DNA of 64,000 nt from Eutreptiella sp. 'Long Island Sound 2002' (Eukaryota; Euglenozoa; Euglenophyceae; Eutreptiales; Eutreptiaceae). The stretch covers positions 63,426,242 to 63,490,241 of the forward strand of contig OZ038381.1 in the NCBI GenBank assembly GCA_964036045.1, given 5' to 3'. The position numbers were made by a program, and so were the translations under genes. This document shows, piece by piece, positions 11,601-21,122 of the stretch; position 1 is the first letter of the stretch; each line of letters starts with the position of its first letter. The notes below the pieces were generated by a model, which was not told the DNA's origin, ran no database searches, and worked only from the letters and a program-made list of their open reading frames with translations.

Positions 11601-12911
11601 CTTCTGTGGGTGTGATCGTGGCATCCCCTTGGACGGTGAGGAGGAGGTGGTGGCGGTCCGTCGGTAGTGCCCAGGTGGTGGTGGGCTCTGTGATCGAGTG
11701 GAGGCGGATGGCCTGGAGGCCCGGTGTGATTTCGTCCTATCGGAGTGTGCCGTTGTGGACTGCCCGTTCCCGCGGCAGGTCTCGAAACCCGTTTCGGTCC
11801 GGGGTGGTGCGGTGTTGTGGGGGGAGCTCCATTGTGGTGATGGGGTGGGTGAGGGGCTCTGTGCGGGGTTGGTCTTGTGTGGTTGATGGTGATGGTGCCT
11901 GGGGCATCTCTTCGTCCAGTTGCTGTGGGGCTTTCGCCTCCTGGAGCTCTGCACTGATGGTGGCGAAGACATCTGGGAGGGTGGGGGAGGCGGGGGGATG
12001 GGGTGCTGGATCGTTCCAGGTGATATGGTATTCCTCCGGGTTCTCGGGGCTTTGCTGTACGGTGATGGTGGCTGTGGCGTCGTCTTCAGGTGTCCATCGG
12101 TGTGGATTGTGGTCGAGGGGGTGGAGGGTGACGGTGTGGCGGTGTTTCCAGCTGTTGAACGCTAGGAGGGCGTGGAGGCCCTGTCTAGTGTCCCCGGGCG
12201 GGCGGGGGTAGGTTTCGGCTGCTGCCTCCAGGAAGGCGTCCGCGGTGCCTTTCCAGGTGTCTTCCCAGAGAAGGTCTTCCCCTGTGCCCCACTCGTTGTC
12301 GTTCCTTTTCTCCTGCTTCCACCCCTGGAGGGTCGCGTGGTCCTCAGGGAGGTCTCGTTGGACAGACTGGTAGTACTGCTCGGCGTCCATGGGGGCTAGG
12401 GTGCTGGCCAGCGTGGCGTAGATGTCCTTTGGGGGGGGGGGCGGTGGGGGCGTGGCGGCGCGGCCGGGGTCGGGCTCCTCTCGCTGGTGTTCCGCGTTCC
12501 GGTCTGCGGTGGACGCGGGGGATATGGAGCGTGGCGGCATGGGGTGGTCGGGCTCTTGCGGTTCCGTGGGTTGCTGGTGGGCTTGTGGGCGCGGGGCCGT
12601 GGCTGCCAGTAGGTGTCGGATGGCCGGGAGGATGTCGAAGTCGTCTTCCCAGCAGTGGGCTGGAGCGCACGCCCTGTCAGGGGAAGCGGGGGGGGGGGCG
12701 TGTTGCGGAGCGGTGTACGATAGGGTGGGCGACGCGTGCGGGTGGTGGCGTGCTCGCTCTGCCGTTCTGTTTCCCGCGGGCCCTGACCCTGGGGGGTTGG
12801 TGGTGATGTTGGTGGTGAGGGTGGTGTGGGCGCCGGAGTGGATGATTGTTTCGGTGGCGGCGCTTTTCACGAGGGTGGTATGGGCGTTAGAGTAGATGAA
12901 GTTGGTGCTGG
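8654..12911 (-). pseudogene. ORF1 of Dualen-like copy 1 (gag-like, function unrecognised), broken
   Basis: One minus-strand frame is open from about 12,911, with an in-frame TAG just upstream. It continues past TAG at 11,737-11,739 and TGA at 11,368-11,370 to about 9.7 kb, where sensible coding moves to another frame that ends at TGA 8,654-8,656. No early ATG is visible (the first lies in the 12.5-kb area), so the real start is unknown. The protein is Pro/Thr/His-rich. I see no CCHC knuckle. A segment near 8,885-9,020 (GAKVQQPF, GDWIWCEG, VRVIWH) has the rhythm of an SH3/Tudor-like barrel, and two poly-Ser runs precede it at 9,060-9,140. By position it is the ORF1 (RNA-binding/gag) product; the domain suggestion is inference. 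The terminal TGA is in the same frame as ORF2, so the two may once have been one ORF. Confidence 0.6.
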
Positions 12912-15900
12912 GCTATGGTTGATGGTGGTTAGCTGGTGGGTCAGCTGTTGTCGCTGTCGTCGTCGCCAGTGGTGTTGGTGCCTCTGATGACGAGGTGATG
13001 GTTGGTGAGCATGGCGCGGGTGATGTATGGGCGTATGTGGTGTTGTCGGTGGTGTCGATAGTGAGGGTGTTGTTTCTGGTCGTTGGGGCGTAACGTCTGT
13101 GGGCTGGATGTGGCGGTGGTGGCGAGGGTGCCGTAGTTGATGGATGGTGTGGCCCACGTCGCCTCCGGTGGTTGAGGTGTGATGGGTGCCGTGGTGGCGT
13201 TGGCGATGGTGGGGTGCCGCGGGTGGTGTATTGGTTGTTGGTGGTGGAGATGTTCCTGGATTGTGGGTAGTCCCCGTCCGGCGGTGGTGGTGTTGGTGGT
13301 GTCGGTGCCCGTTGAGGCCGTTGGCGACGCAGGGGGTTCCTGGCCTCGCGCGGGGTGGTGGTGGCGGTGGTGAGTGTAGGCGGTGCCATGGGCGTCGGAG
13401 CCATTGACGGCTCGGCTGGGCGTGCTGGTGCCGGTTTCGGGTGTAAGTGTGGTTCGGGGTGCAGCATTGGTGGGTGGCTTCGACGGTGGGTGGCGTGGCT
13501 GGTGGGTGGCAGCGGTAGGGGGGTGTCGGTTGTTGGTGAGGCTGTCGTTGTTGGTGTTCCGGTTGGTGCTGGTGATGGTGTCGCTGGTTGTGCAGATGGT
13601 GGGGGGTGGGTAGGGGGACCCGTACCCTGGGGTTGCCGTGGCGTTCGGTCGACGGTGGTGCTTTCGGTGGTGTTCTTGTGAGTTGGCCGGGAGTGGTGTC
13701 GGCGATGCTCTGGCTGGTGTTGTTTGTGCGGGCTGTGTGGTTTTTGCGTCGGGGGTCGGTGGCGTTGGTGACGGTGGTGTGTTGGGGGTCGGCGCCGGTG
13801 GTGGCGGTCCGATGGTGAGGGTGCCGGGGGCGTTGGGTGGGTCCGCGTTGTTGGGCCTTCTCCTCGCCATTCCTGGCGGAGGGTGCTGGCGGTGTCGCTG
13901 GTGGCGAGGGTGTGGTGGTGTTGCTGTGGTGTTTTGTGCTGCTTGGGTGGGTGGTGGGGACCCCTGGTTGATGTTGACGATGCTCCGGGTGATTCTGATG
14001 CGGTGGGTGTGATGGTGTGTGGCGTTGCTGTTTCTACCCTTGGCTGGGGGCCTGGTGGGTGGCGCTGGTGGCGTTTGTTCGCCAGCCGTGGTGGCGTCCT
14101 TGGTGTTGTCGTTGATGGGGGCGCCCTAGGTGTTACTCTGTGCCGGGGTCGTGGTGGTGGGTTTAGGGGTGTCCTGGGTGACGGTACCTCGGTTCGTCGT
14201 TGGTGGGGTTGGCGGTGGTGTGTCTCGTGGTGGTCTGGTGGCGTGGGTGTTTTTGGTGTTGGTGCTGGGTGGTCTGCTTGTTGGTGTTCGGTGGTTCCGG
14301 GCGTGCCACTCGTGGCTGGTGTTTGGCCGGCCTGTGGTCCTGGTGGTGTCGGTTGTCCCTGGTGTTGGGATATTCCCTTCGGCTGTCCGTGGGTCTATAG
14401 TGATAGGTGTTGCTTCGGTTGCGGTTTAGGGTGACCATGCTGCGGTTGGGTGGCGGTGTCGCCGTGCTGCCGCTGTCGATGTTGCCGGTGTTGGTGTTGG
14501 TGGGGGCGCCGCCGGGGGAGCTGTGTGTGTTGGCGTTGTAGGGTGTTGTAGGTGTTGCCCTGGCGGTGTTCTTACGGCGGAGGCGGGACCTCGCCACTCC
14601 TGGCGGAGGTTCCCATGCGCGTCGTTGGCTGGTGGGTTGGCCTTGACCCCCTCGGTGTCCTTGCTGCCGATGGCGTCTTACCGGGATGCGGGATGCGGGA
14701 TGCTCCGGGTTGGTGTTGGTGAGGTCGCACTGCCGGTGGTGCCGTCGGTGATGCCGGTGGTGGGGTCGTTGCGGGCGTTGCTATGGTTCACGGTGTCTCT
14801 GATGTTGTTGATGCTGCTGGTGGCTGGTGTGGGTCTGTGTGTGGGTTGTCAGTGGCTGCTGCTGCTGCTAGTGGTGGTTCTGGGTGCGGGTCGGTGGGTG
14901 GCGCGGTTGGAACGCCTTGGGTGTAACTTGGCTGCTGGGTGGTTTCTTGTGTTGGTCCGTTGTTGGCGAGGGTGTCTCAGGCGTCGTGCTGGGTGTCGGG
15001 GTTGCTGGTGTTGCCGACGGCGTCCCCGTTGGTTCTGGGCGTCTCCGCTGCTGAGGGTGTTGTGGTGTTCGGTTTGGGTGTTGGCGGCGGTGCAGGTGTG
15101 GGTGTCGCAGTTCCTGGCCCTGGGTCTGGGCGTGGCCGTTTGGGTGTTGCTGGGTGTGGGCGTTCGCGACTCCTGGCTGAGGGCTCGGTGGCGTTCGTTC
15201 GCCAGCCGTTGTGGCGTCCTTGATGACGCCGTTCGTGGGGTTGCCCTAGGTGGCGGGGCCGTGGTGGTGGTGGTAGGGGTGGGGGTGCTGTAGGTGACGG
15301 CACCTCGGCCCGTCGTTGGTGGGGTTGGTGGTGGTGTGGATAGTGCCGTGGGTGTTGGTGGCGTTGGTGTTGCCGATGGCGAGGGTGCCATAGGTGTTAC
15401 TTGGTGGTTGGCGTGTGTCGTGGTGGTCTGTTGGCGTGGGTGTCGTTGGTGTTGGTGCTGGGCGCGGCCTGCGTTTGGGTGGTCGGCGGTTCTGGGCGTG
15501 CCGCTCGTGGCTGGTCGTCGCGGTGTTGGTGACGGTGCTGGCGAGGGCGCCGCTGGCGGAGCTGTGGGCGATGTCGAAGGCGAGGGCGCTGCAGGTGTTG
15601 CCCTGGTGGAGGTGGTGCTTTGACGGCGGGGGTGGGACCTCGCCACTCCTGGTGGAGGTACCCATGGGTGTCGCTGGCCCGCGTGTTGGCTCCCTTGGTG
15701 TCGTTGATGCCGATGGTGTTGTACCGGGCGGTGTCGCCGTGGCTGTTGCCGTTGACGCTCTGGTTTGTTGGTGCTGAGGCCGCACTGTCGGTGTCGGTGT
15801 CGGTGATGTCGGTGGTGAGGTCGTTGTGGGCGCCGCTATGGTTCACGGCGTCTCGGACGTTGCTGATGCTGGTGGTGGTTGGCTTGGGTCTGTGTGTGGG

Positions 15901-16790
15901 TGGTCAGCGGCTTGTGTTCAGGGCGGTGGTCTGTTTCTGTGGCTCTGTCTGGGAGGGTGTGCAGTAGGTGGTGTGGTCTGCTGGTGATGCTGTTGGTGTA
16001 GGTGGCGCAGGCGTTGCTCCGGGTGGTGTCGTGGGTGAGGGTGGTGTTGGCAGCGCCGGTGGTGTGGCTGTCGCCGGGGATTGCATGGTGGATGGCGCCC
16101 TGCGGTCGCTTTGGTGGCGAGAGTGTTGCTGTGGATGGTTCTGGGCGTGTGCCCTCGCTTCCCCTGGCCGAGGCTTGGTGGTTTGTTGGCTCACCGGCTG
16201 TGGTGGCTTTGGTGTCCTCCTGTGGCGGAGGTTGCTGGTGGCGACGCTGATGGTGGGATGTTGCCGGCGATGGTGTGCTTGATGCCGTTGGTTTGGGTGA
16301 TGTAGGTGCTGGAACCGGCGGTGGCGTGCGTAAGTTTCGTAGGCGATGGTGCCGGCGGTGACGGTGTTGGTGAGGGTGTTGTGCTGGCTTGATTTTTAGT
16401 GGAATTGGTGTTTCCGATGGCGTGGATGCTGGTGGCGGTGGTTCTGGGTGCGGGTCGGTGGGGGACCGGATCGGCTGGGTGCGGTCGTTGGTCGGTGTTG
16501 GGTGGCTTTTTGTGTTGGTCTGTTGTTGGTGAGGGTGTCCTATGTCCTAGTGTTTTGGTGGGTGCTGGGGTCGCTGGTGTTGCCGATGGTGCCTCCGTTG
16601 GTTTCGGGTGTGTCCGCTGGTGAGGGTGTTGTGGCGTCCGGTTTGGGCGTTGCTGGCAGTGCTGGTGTGGGTGTCGTAGTGCCTGGTCCTGGTGTTGGGC
16701 GTGGCCGTTCGGGTGTTACTGGGTGTGGCCGTTCGCCACTCCTGGCTGCCGGCTTGGTGGGTCCTCCTTTGCGTCCTAGCGGTTTCTGGC
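12912..16790. repeat. Long-period GC-rich degenerate tandem array (about 1.0-1.1 kb period)
   Basis: No gene is recognised. On the plus strand the region is GTT/GGT-rich. Blocks recur at long intervals: GTTCGCCAGCCGT at 14,077 and 15,197 (1,120 bp apart); a 250-bp block at 14,940 and 16,506; and a block around 14,740 and 15,800 whose relative is also found at 12,793, inside the start of ORF1 of the adjacent element. Read on the minus strand, that block encodes versions of HSGAH..LTT in each copy. The array may therefore be the tandem 5' leader of the retrotransposon, or the element may have captured a local satellite. Long open frames here reflect lack of stop triplets in biased sequence. Confidence 0.5.
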
Positions 16791-17984
16791 GGCCCTGCAG
16801 CCCCCCTGGCGGGGGGGGTTGCTGGGTTCCTGTTGTTTGGGTTTGTGTGTGTTGCGTGTGCGGTGCGGGCGGCGCCTGCGCTTTGGTGTGTGATGTGCGT
16901 TTCTGGGGCTCGTGTCGGTGGCTGTTGTGGGGGTGTGTGTTGTGTGCACGCTCGGGCGTGTGTGCGGTGTGTTGGTGGTGCGTTTGGGTGCCTGTCCTCG
17001 CCTTTCTGGGCGTGGTTTGGTGGCCCTGTTTCGTGTGGGGGCTGTGTGTCGTGCCCCCCCCCCCTGTCTCGGCTGTGTGGTTCCCCGCCCCCCCTGGCTG
17101 GGGTCTGTTGGTGGTGTGTCCCCTTGCTGTCCCCTTTGCGCGCCCTCCTCCTTCTGTCTCTTTCCCGTGTCGCTTGGGGCGGTGTTTCTCTGGTGTCATG
17201 CCCGGGCCTTCCCGGCTGTGGTGGGTGGGGGGGGGTCCTTGTCGCCGGCTCGGGTCCCTTCCCCTGGTGTTTCCCTGTGGGGGGGCCGATGCTTGCACTC
17301 CCCGTCAGGGTGTAACTCTGTTGTACGGGCCGTCCATTTGTACTCGCTCGGTACAAATGGACCTGCTCCGTAGCCAGGTACTCCAGCCGTTCCCCACACC
17401 GGGGTCGGGTACACTGTGGGTCGCTGGGGAGTCCTTGCGGGATAGGCGCGTCTCTTGCCTGCCCCGATGGACGGTGTGCCCTACCCGCAGCCCCTTGCTG
17501 GGCCCGAACCGCAGTACGTGCCGTGGGGAGTGCTCTTGGTCAGGCGCATTGGTCACACCCCCAGGCCGGTGCCACCGCGGGCCGCTGACCAACGGTCCCG
17601 GGCGTATCCCACCTTATTGCGTGTGCTCAGGTGGGGCCGATACGGTCACAGGGGGGGGGGCCAAGCCCCTGAGGTTGGGTGCCTCGCCTGCGTCTCCCGT
17701 GGGCCCTTTTGGTCCCGCCCCCCTTTTCGCTGTGCGGTTTGCGGTGGTTCGTGTCCCGTCTCTCCGGGGTGCAGTGGTGGGGGGGTGGGGGGGTTTCGCT
17801 GTACCTGGCTGTGTTGCTTGTGTGCGTGTCGCCCCCTCCTCTGGTCGTGGTTCGCCGTCGGTGTGTGTGTTTGTCGCGCGGTGCGTGCGCCCGTGGTGTC
17901 TGTGTTGGTGTGTGGTGCGTGGTCTGTGGTGTGTGGTGTGCGGCGGTGGTGTGTTGGTGGGGTTGTGGCTGGTGTGTGGTGTGG
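16791..17984. other. GC-rich non-coding stretch with a perfect 12-bp hairpin
   Basis: No gene recognised. The first 500 bp are C/T- and G/T-biased. Around 17,300-17,680 the sequence is less repetitive and contains GTCCATTTGTAC (17,332-17,343), a 7-nt loop, and its exact reverse complement (17,351-17,362). The remainder to 17,984 is G/T-rich low complexity. Confidence 0.5.
17332..17362. other. Perfect inverted repeat, 12-bp stem, 7-nt loop
   Basis: GTCCATTTGTAC / TCGCTCG / GTACAAATGGAC. It is A+T-richer than its surroundings. It could be a foldback in RNA, a protein site or part of a small element; nothing nearby decides. Confidence 0.8.
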
Positions 17985-19110
17985 TTGGTCCCTCGCCACT
18001 CCTGACGGAGGTTGCTGTGTGCTACTCCCCGCCACTCCTGGCTCGGTTTCGCTGCCTGTGGTGGTGTGCGGTTCCCCGCCGCTCCTGGCTGGGGTTCCGC
18101 TGCCGGCAGTGGGGTGTGGTGTGTGGTGTGTGGTGTGTGGTGTGTGGTGAGCGGCGGTGGTGTTTTGGTGGGGTCGTGGCTGGTGTGTGGTGTGGTTGGT
18201 CCCTCGCCACTCCTGGCGGAGGTTCCCGTGTGCTACTCCCCGCCACTCCCCGTTGGGTTTCGCTGCCGGTGGTGGTGGGCGGTCCTCGCCACTCCTGGCT
18301 GAGGTCTCCGGGCGGCGGTGGTGTGTGGTGGGGTTGTGGCTGGTGTGTGGTGTGGTTGGTCCCTCGCCACTCCTGGCGGAGGTTCCTGTGTGCTACTCCC
18401 CGCCACTCCTGGCTGGGTTTCGCTGCCGGTGGTGGTGTGCAGTTCCCCTCCACTCCTGGCTGGGGCCTGCTGGCGGTGGTGGTGCGTGGTGTGTGGTGTG
18501 TGGTGTGTGGTGTGTGGTGTGCGGCGGTGGTGTGTTGGTGGGGTTGTGGCTGTGGTTGGTCCCTCGCCACTCCTGGCGGAGGTTCCTGTGTGCTACTCCC
18601 CGCCACTCCTGGCTGGGTTTCGCTGCCGGTGGCGGTGGGCGGTCCTCGCCACTACTGGCTGAGGGCCCTGGGCGCGGTTCCCCGCCACTCCTGGCTGGGG
18701 TCCGCTGGCGGCGGTGGTGTGTGGTGGGGTTGTGGCTGGTGTGTGGTGTGGTTGGTTCCTCGCCACTCCTGGCGGAGGTTCCTGTGTGCTACTCCCCGCC
18801 ACTCCTGGCTAGGTTTCGCTGCCGGCAGTGGTGGGCGTTCCTCGCCACTCCTGGCGGAGGGTCCCGGGCGCGGTTCCCCGCCACTCCTGGCTGGGTTTCG
18901 CTGTCGGCGGTGGTGTGTGGTGTGTGGTGTGTGGTGTGTGGCGTGTGGCGTGCGGCGGTGGCGTGTGTGGTGGGTTTGTGGCTGGCGTGTGGTGTGGTTT
19001 GTCCCTCGCCACTCCTGGCGGAGGTTCCTGTGTGCTACTCCCCGCCATTCCTGGCTGGGTTTCGCTGCCGGTGGTGGTGTGGGGCTCCCCGCCACTCCTG
19101 GCTGGGGCCC
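17985..19110. repeat. Tandem array built on a CGCCACTCCTGGCG mini-hairpin
   Basis: The core CCACTCCTGG, often framed as the foldback CGCCA-CTCC-TGGCG, recurs about 18 times (for example 18,031, 18,207, 18,368, 18,404, 18,566, 18,602, 18,763, 18,881, 19,009, 19,091). Spacings alternate near 36 and 46 bp inside a higher-order unit of about 160-250 bp, whose length varies with an embedded GTGTGTGG microsatellite. Isolated relatives sit at 13,866, 14,594, 15,644 and 16,736. The long open frames across it are repeat artefacts. Confidence 0.7.
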
Positions 19111-19459
19111 GCCGGTTGTGGTGGTGTGTTTCGCGGGCGGGGGTGTCCTTTGTTGTGTGTGTTTGTGGTGTATGTGGGTGTGCGCGGTGGCCGTGCTGTG
19201 TTGTGTGTTGCGTGTTTGTGGTGTCTGTGTTTTTGGTGGTGTGGTGTGGTGGTGCGGTGGGTGTGTCTTCCGGGTGCCCTTCTCCTTGGCCCTGGTGTGT
19301 CTGTGTGCACTGTGTGGCCCTTCGTGTTGGTGTGGGTGGCGTGGGGGGGGGGGGGTCGTGCGCGGTGTGGCTGTCGTGGGTGCGCGTGTGTGTGCTCACG
19401 GTGTGTGGTTGGTGGGGTGGAGTGTGTCATACCTTGGCTGGTTCTCGTCGTCGGTCGTC
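19111..19459. other. G/T-rich low-complexity sequence, no gene seen
   Basis: GTGTG-type simple sequence separates the hairpin array from the A+T-richer LTR element. I see nothing else in it. Confidence 0.5.
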
Positions 19460-19981
19460 GTCATGGTTCAAAAAGCAGAGGAAGAGGTCCTGTAGATGCG
19501 TAGCAGAAATGCGTGGCATGTGTGATGCGTAGCACGTACCTTTCCTTTTGTCCCATCATGTTTTCTTCCCCTTTAGAGAAAGAGCGTGCGCAGGTCCTTT
19601 TTTTTTTTTTCTTTTTTTTTTTTGCGTGTTGTGTTTTGTGTCTCCTCCCTTTTTTTTTTCTTTTTTTTTCTCGTTGCGTCTTCGATAACATACCTCTCCG
19701 CGTTGTGTTTCCCCTATAGAGAGGGCGTGGTCGTCTTGGCAGGGATGCAGTCTCGGCTCTGTCGGATGGCGGGCCAGAGTGCGCGTAGGACCCTAGGTCT
19801 GTACGTGGTCTGGATCCATGTACTGCCAATGGCTCCTCTCCATCTTCTCCACGAATGGATTTGTAGTACTCCTCATGGAGGATGTATTCATCCATTTTCT
19901 TCCTCAGTTCCTCATACTCCTCAGGGCCTTCAATCGCTGTTGAGGATGAAGCCGGACAGTTGGATCTGGATACTGAGGCTG

Positions 19982-20209
19982 CTACACGTCTGTGGAGATG
20001 ACTGAAGCTCCACCGTGGGCCGCTAAGGCCTCGGTGGTAAGGCCTTTATTTTCTTCCGCCCTTCTGCGTTCCGGATCTCCTTGGGACCCAGATGCGCCAC
20101 TGAGATGTTGTGGAGCTCGGTAAGGTGGTTCACTCATAGGGTGGGCCATGCTGCCCATTTGCACTTGGACAGTTCTGATGGGCCAGGTCCTGACGCTTGG
20201 CGGGGACAT
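19982..20209 (-). CDS. Short ORF in gag position of L1, unrecognised
   Basis: ATG at 20,207-20,209 lies about 70 nt downstream of the primer-binding site and opens 75 codons (MSPPSVRTWPIRTV...). It is Pro/Gln/Glu-containing and shows no zinc knuckle. A second frame downstream (about 19,930-19,740) has acidic and basic residues (EEYEELRKKMDEYI) that could continue a broken gag. Assignment rests on position only. Confidence 0.3.
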   Translation of the reverse strand: MSPPSVRTWPIRTVQVQMGSMAHPMSEPPYRAPQHLSGASGSQGDPERRRAEENKGLTTEALAAHGGASVISTDV

Positions 20210-20278
20210 GATGAACTTGTTGTTGAGCTTTGTGTGCTGCACTTCTTCTCAGATCGGTTCAAAAGGTCACAAGGGACT

Positions 20279-20291
20279 GTCTCCGCTACCA
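20279..20291 (-). other. Primer-binding site, initiator tRNA-Met type (degenerate)
   Basis: Minus strand TGGTAGCGGAGAC directly follows the LTR. It resembles the L2 site TGGTAGCAGAGGG, complementary to an initiator tRNA-Met 3' end with CCA. Confidence 0.55.
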
Positions 20292-21122
20292 GAAAGATGT
20301 CCTTGATTTATGCCCTAGATATATTGATGAAATCCTGCAGGTTTTGTAGTTGAAAACCCAAGCCAAAGCAGCAAGTAGAGCAAGAACAGGATGTAGATCG
20401 AATCAATGTTTGGTTTTGGAATCCAGTGTAACACAGAAGGACTGCAGATAGACAAAGCAGGTTTACACACAAAGATTCAATCACAACCAAAGCAGCAAGT
20501 AGAGCAAGAACAGGATGTGGATCGAATCAATGTTTGGTTTTGGAATCCAGTGTAACACAGAAGGACTGCAGATAGACAAAGCAGGTTTATACACAAAGAT
20601 TCAATCACAAATGGATAATACAAAAGATTTTATATGAAAATTGGTCTGACTCTTGCCTCAGAGATAGCATTGGGCACTTCATGTGCACTCTTTTGGGTGA
20701 AATGGTGCTGGTTAGGAATGTGGGGCATAGATGTCAGGACCACAGAGAAAATGACTTGGCCAAGCAACTGAGTTCAGAAACAGTTACAAAGTAGGACCAC
20801 AAGAAGTAGTAGAAACAATTGAGTATAGGGGTCTTGGGGTGGGACACCACTAGGCTTAACCTCCAAGGCCTAAAGCATGAAATGCCTATTTTGTTTCGGT
20901 ATATCCTCTATGAAGGAAGGTACCTCCGCTCAGTTGAGTGGTAGGGGTGAACTTCATGGGGGGCTAGGGTCACAACCCTAGTTACTTTGAGAAAGTGTAC
21001 TTTAGGCTACAAAAGAGAGATAAAAACACTTAAGTTTGTCTTGGCATCAGCAAAAGGGTTTTAAGGGGGGCTTGGCCTGGATCAAGCCCTGCAAGAAAGA
21101 CATGGCAGTGACTTTTTCTTAC
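20292..21122 (-). repeat. LTR of L1 (outer boundary approximate)
   Basis: The inner end is set by the primer-binding site, and a terminal CA lies a few bases before it. The outer end is where similarity with L2 ends and composition changes. It contains a 124-bp tandem duplication and a block ending in AACCCTAG shared with L2. Confidence 0.5.
20363..20610. repeat. 124-bp direct tandem duplication inside the LTR
   Basis: Copies 20,363-20,486 and 20,487-20,610 are nearly identical (differences such as GTAGATC/GTGGATC and TTTACAC/TTTATAC). The few differences point to a fairly recent duplication. Confidence 0.9.

Larger units (their letters stand above)
1..12911 (-). mobile_element. Dualen/RandI-like non-LTR retrotransposon, copy 1 (3' end beyond window)
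   Basis: Reading 5' to 3' on the minus strand, this element shows ORF1, ORF2 with AP-like endonuclease, reverse transcriptase, RNase H and a C-terminal zinc motif, then ORF3 with a Ulp1-like cysteine protease and an Arg/Ser-rich segment. Endonuclease + RT + RNase H + cysteine protease is the published signature of Dualen; I see no restriction-like endonuclease, which Dualen also has. A second copy at 41,917-51,394 aligns with the 3' half (roughly 85-90% by eye) and lets decay be told from design: copy 1 has nonsense codons at 11,737, 11,368, 5,048 and 4,031 and a frameshift near 9.7 kb. The 5' boundary is uncertain because tandem repeats upstream share sequence with the start of ORF1. It is probably non-functional as it stands. 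Confidence 0.8.
19460..21122 (-). mobile_element. LTR-retrotransposon fragment L1 (5' LTR plus start of internal region)
   Basis: This A+T-richer block reads on the minus strand as LTR (right), a primer-binding site at 20,279-20,291, a short gag-position ORF, then poly-A-rich sequence ending in unrelated repeats near 19,460. No protease, RT or second LTR is present, so it is truncated or non-autonomous. About 205 bp of its LTR (20,918-21,122) matches, inverted, the LTR of L2 at 53,813-54,015. Its LTR similarity stops at about 21,122, where GC-rich retroelement sequence starts. Confidence 0.65.

Noticed and set aside
16448-19503. A 1,015-codon plus-strand frame
   Set aside because: It crosses hairpin satellites and GTGTGG repeats, and another long frame overlaps it; a repeat artefact.
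20929-20939. GTACCTCCGCT as target duplication of family 2 (also after 26,350)
   Set aside because: The left copy lies inside conserved LTR sequence about 190 bp from the element edge; a chance match.
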